Assembly (NCBI GenBank): GCA_018818485.1
Contig: JAHIRX010000056.1
Span: 1 to 5,833, forward strand
Direction: 5' to 3'
Length of the DNA: 5,833 nucleotides
From: Patescibacteria group bacterium
GTDB lineage: Bacteria; Patescibacteriota; WWE3; UBA101185; UBA10185
Of the stretch, positions 4,560-5,833 are shown piece after piece. Position 1 is the first letter of the stretch; each line of letters begins with the position of its first letter. The notes below the pieces were generated by a model that worked only from the letters and a program-made list of their open reading frames with translations, was not told the DNA's origin and did no database searches. A program made the position numbers and the translations under genes.

Positions 4560-5833
4560 TTTCTCTTATTGATTTTCTTATCGCCTCACGAGCTTTTTTC
4601 GTTTTTGCCTCCTTCAACCAATCTTTACTAGGTCTTTTCTTTGTTTTTGAAGTTTTTATCTCAACTCTATCCCCACTACTTAGTTTGGTATTTACAGCTT
4701 TAAACTCGTTGTTAATTAATGCCCCAACACAACTATCTCCCAAACCCTTATGAATTGCATAAGCAAAATCTATAGCAGTAGAACCTTTAGGTAGCTCGAT
4801 AATGTCTGCTTTAGGTGTAAATACATAAATATTATCTTTAAATTCATCTATTTTAATATCAGATTTTAACTCTAAGAAGTTAAGTTGCTTTAAAAACTTT
4901 GGGTTTTGTTTTAGTTTCTTCTTTAGCGTACTTCCTGTCTTATAGAAAGTATGACTAGCAATACCAAATTCGTTGTTTTCGTGCATCTCGAATGTTTTAA
5001 CCTGGATTTCTAAATTAATTTTCTCAGATACCTTAAAAGTGTTATGTATACTTTGGTATCCACCAGTTTTAGGATTTTGAATATAGTCATCACGTTCATC
5101 AGGAAGATAATCCCATATCTCTTTTAATATTCCCTCCACTGCGTAACAGTTCTCAACAGAGTCAACTAAAACTCTCATAGCTGCGATATCGTATATTTTT
5201 GAAAGATCTCTATCTCTATATTTCTGCATCTTTCTATAGATAGAGTAGATATGCTTTATACGGTAGTCTATTTTGCAATTAATCTTTTTCTCACTCAAAA
5301 TATCTTTTGTAAATATTGATATTTCTTTAAGTTCTTTTTGAAGTTCGGGAAGATTTTTCTCTAAGTACTCTTGTATATTAAAGTAAATATCAGGGTAAAG
5401 TATTTTAAATGCCTCGTTTTCTAAGGTGTTTACAAAATTATGTACTCCAAGTAGCCTACAAATTGGGGCATAAATATATAAGGCCTTTTCTGCTACTTTT
5501 TTTGCTAGTTCTTTTTCTAAAGAATGTGCAGTCTTAATATTTTCTACTTTATCTGCGATTCTTAATATTAGTGTTTTTGGGTTATCTGCAAGGTTAAGGA
5601 ACGCTTGAAGAATAAGTGTTTCACTAATATCTTTGGGATAAATATGGGTAAACTCACTTTCAGCTAGTTTATGATAGGATTTCGCAATTTCTAGGCCCTC
5701 TTTACCGCATTCCTCTATAAGTTTATCTTCATTTGGAGTATTAGTTATACTGTAAATATGGTGTAGATAGGCGCCAACTATTATATCCTCATCCTCAACC
5801 CCATTTTTCTTAAGAATATCTACTACACCTTGA
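4552..5833 (-). CDS. relA: RelA/SpoT-family (p)ppGpp synthetase, hydrolase site degenerate, N-terminus cut by the window edge
   Basis: The frame is open from the TAA at 4554-4552 to the window edge: 426 residues are visible, counted here from 5832, so the true start lies outside. A TTG at 5298 in the frame is not the start, because family sequence continues upstream. The HD hydrolase region (about 1-150) has AYLHH (21-25) where active enzymes have ALLHD; the following ED is also lost, although D94 and N98 remain (IADKVEN). The synthetase domain (about 180-300) keeps R191 and K193 (RIKHIYSIYRKM), D215 (YDIAAMR), GYQSIH and E275 (LEIQVKT). It has ERDD (246-249), the EXDD signature of synthetase-only RelA. 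The TGS domain (about 331-395) retains the tRNA-end-contacting His (YAIHKG, H361). The protein ends about 30 residues after TGS, without the helical, zinc-finger/CC and ACT/RRM domains. It probably makes (p)ppGpp from ATP and GTP/GDP. Confidence 0.93.
   Translation of the reverse strand, partial: QGVVDILKKNGVEDEDIIVGAYLHHIYSITNTPNEDKLIEECGKEGLEIAKSYHKLAESEFTHIYPKDISETLILQAFLNLADNPKTLILRIADKVENIKTAHSLEKELAKKVAEKALYIYAPICRLLGVHNFVNTLENEAFKILYPDIYFNIQEYLEKNLPELQKELKEISIFTKDILSEKKINCKIDYRIKHIYSIYRKMQKYRDRDLSKIYDIAAMRVLVDSVENCYAVEGILKEIWDYLPDERDDYIQNPKTGGYQSIHNTFKVSEKINLEIQVKTFEMHENNEFGIASHTFYKTGSTLKKKLKQNPKFLKQLNFLELKSDIKIDEFKDNIYVFTPKADIIELPKGSTAIDFAYAIHKGLGDSCVGALINNEFKAVNTKLSSGDRVEIKTSKTKKRPSKDWLKEAKTKKAREAIRKSIRETI

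Noticed and set aside
5296..5298. TTG at 5298 as the start of a short synthetase
   Set aside because: The frame stays open upstream and encodes recognisable HD-domain sequence (LYIYAPICRLLG, ILRIADKVEN), so TTG is an internal leucine codon.

Overview
This A+T-rich window is tightly packed bacterial DNA. It holds six protein genes in the order map(-, partial) / kinase-like protein(+) / SIMPL protein(+) / leuS(-) / rpmG(+) / relA-like(-, partial). Several traits suggest a small-genome bacterium, possibly of the Patescibacteria/CPR type: no recognisable Shine-Dalgarno sequences, -10 boxes almost touching start codons, a shortened RelA/SpoT protein, and LeuRS and bL33 without their zinc cysteines. 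This placement is inference; nothing here fixes the phylum. UGA acts as a stop, not as glycine.

Layout. Positions 1-184 (-) hold the N-terminus of methionine aminopeptidase. It is separated by only 18 bp from a divergent gene at 203-808 (+) for a small kinase-fold protein. A membrane-anchored SIMPL/YggE-like protein follows at 830-1570 (+) and ends at a long hairpin with a T-run. Positions 1571-1832 lie between convergent genes and carry no credible gene but are rich in inverted repeats. Positions 1833-4274 (-) are a complete leucyl-tRNA synthetase. A 108-bp divergent promoter region separates it from rpmG (bL33, 4383-4559, +), a small gene recognised from its sequence. The rpmG end overlaps tail-to-tail by 8 bp with a RelA/SpoT-family gene that is open to the right edge (4552-5833, -).

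Themes. Four of the genes serve protein synthesis or its control: N-terminal Met removal, Leu-tRNA charging, a 50S protein and (p)ppGpp synthesis. They are not one operon; they alternate in strand and each appears to have its own promoter. The two most notable signals are these. First, at all five visible starts a -10-like box lies 6-12 nt before the ATG, implying leaderless or nearly leaderless mRNAs, and at 185-202 two such promoters overlap back to back. Second, the RelA-like protein has a degenerate hydrolase site, the acidic EXDD signature of synthetase-only enzymes, and no C-terminal domains after TGS. No tRNA, rRNA, CRISPR array, insertion sequence or clear riboswitch was found.
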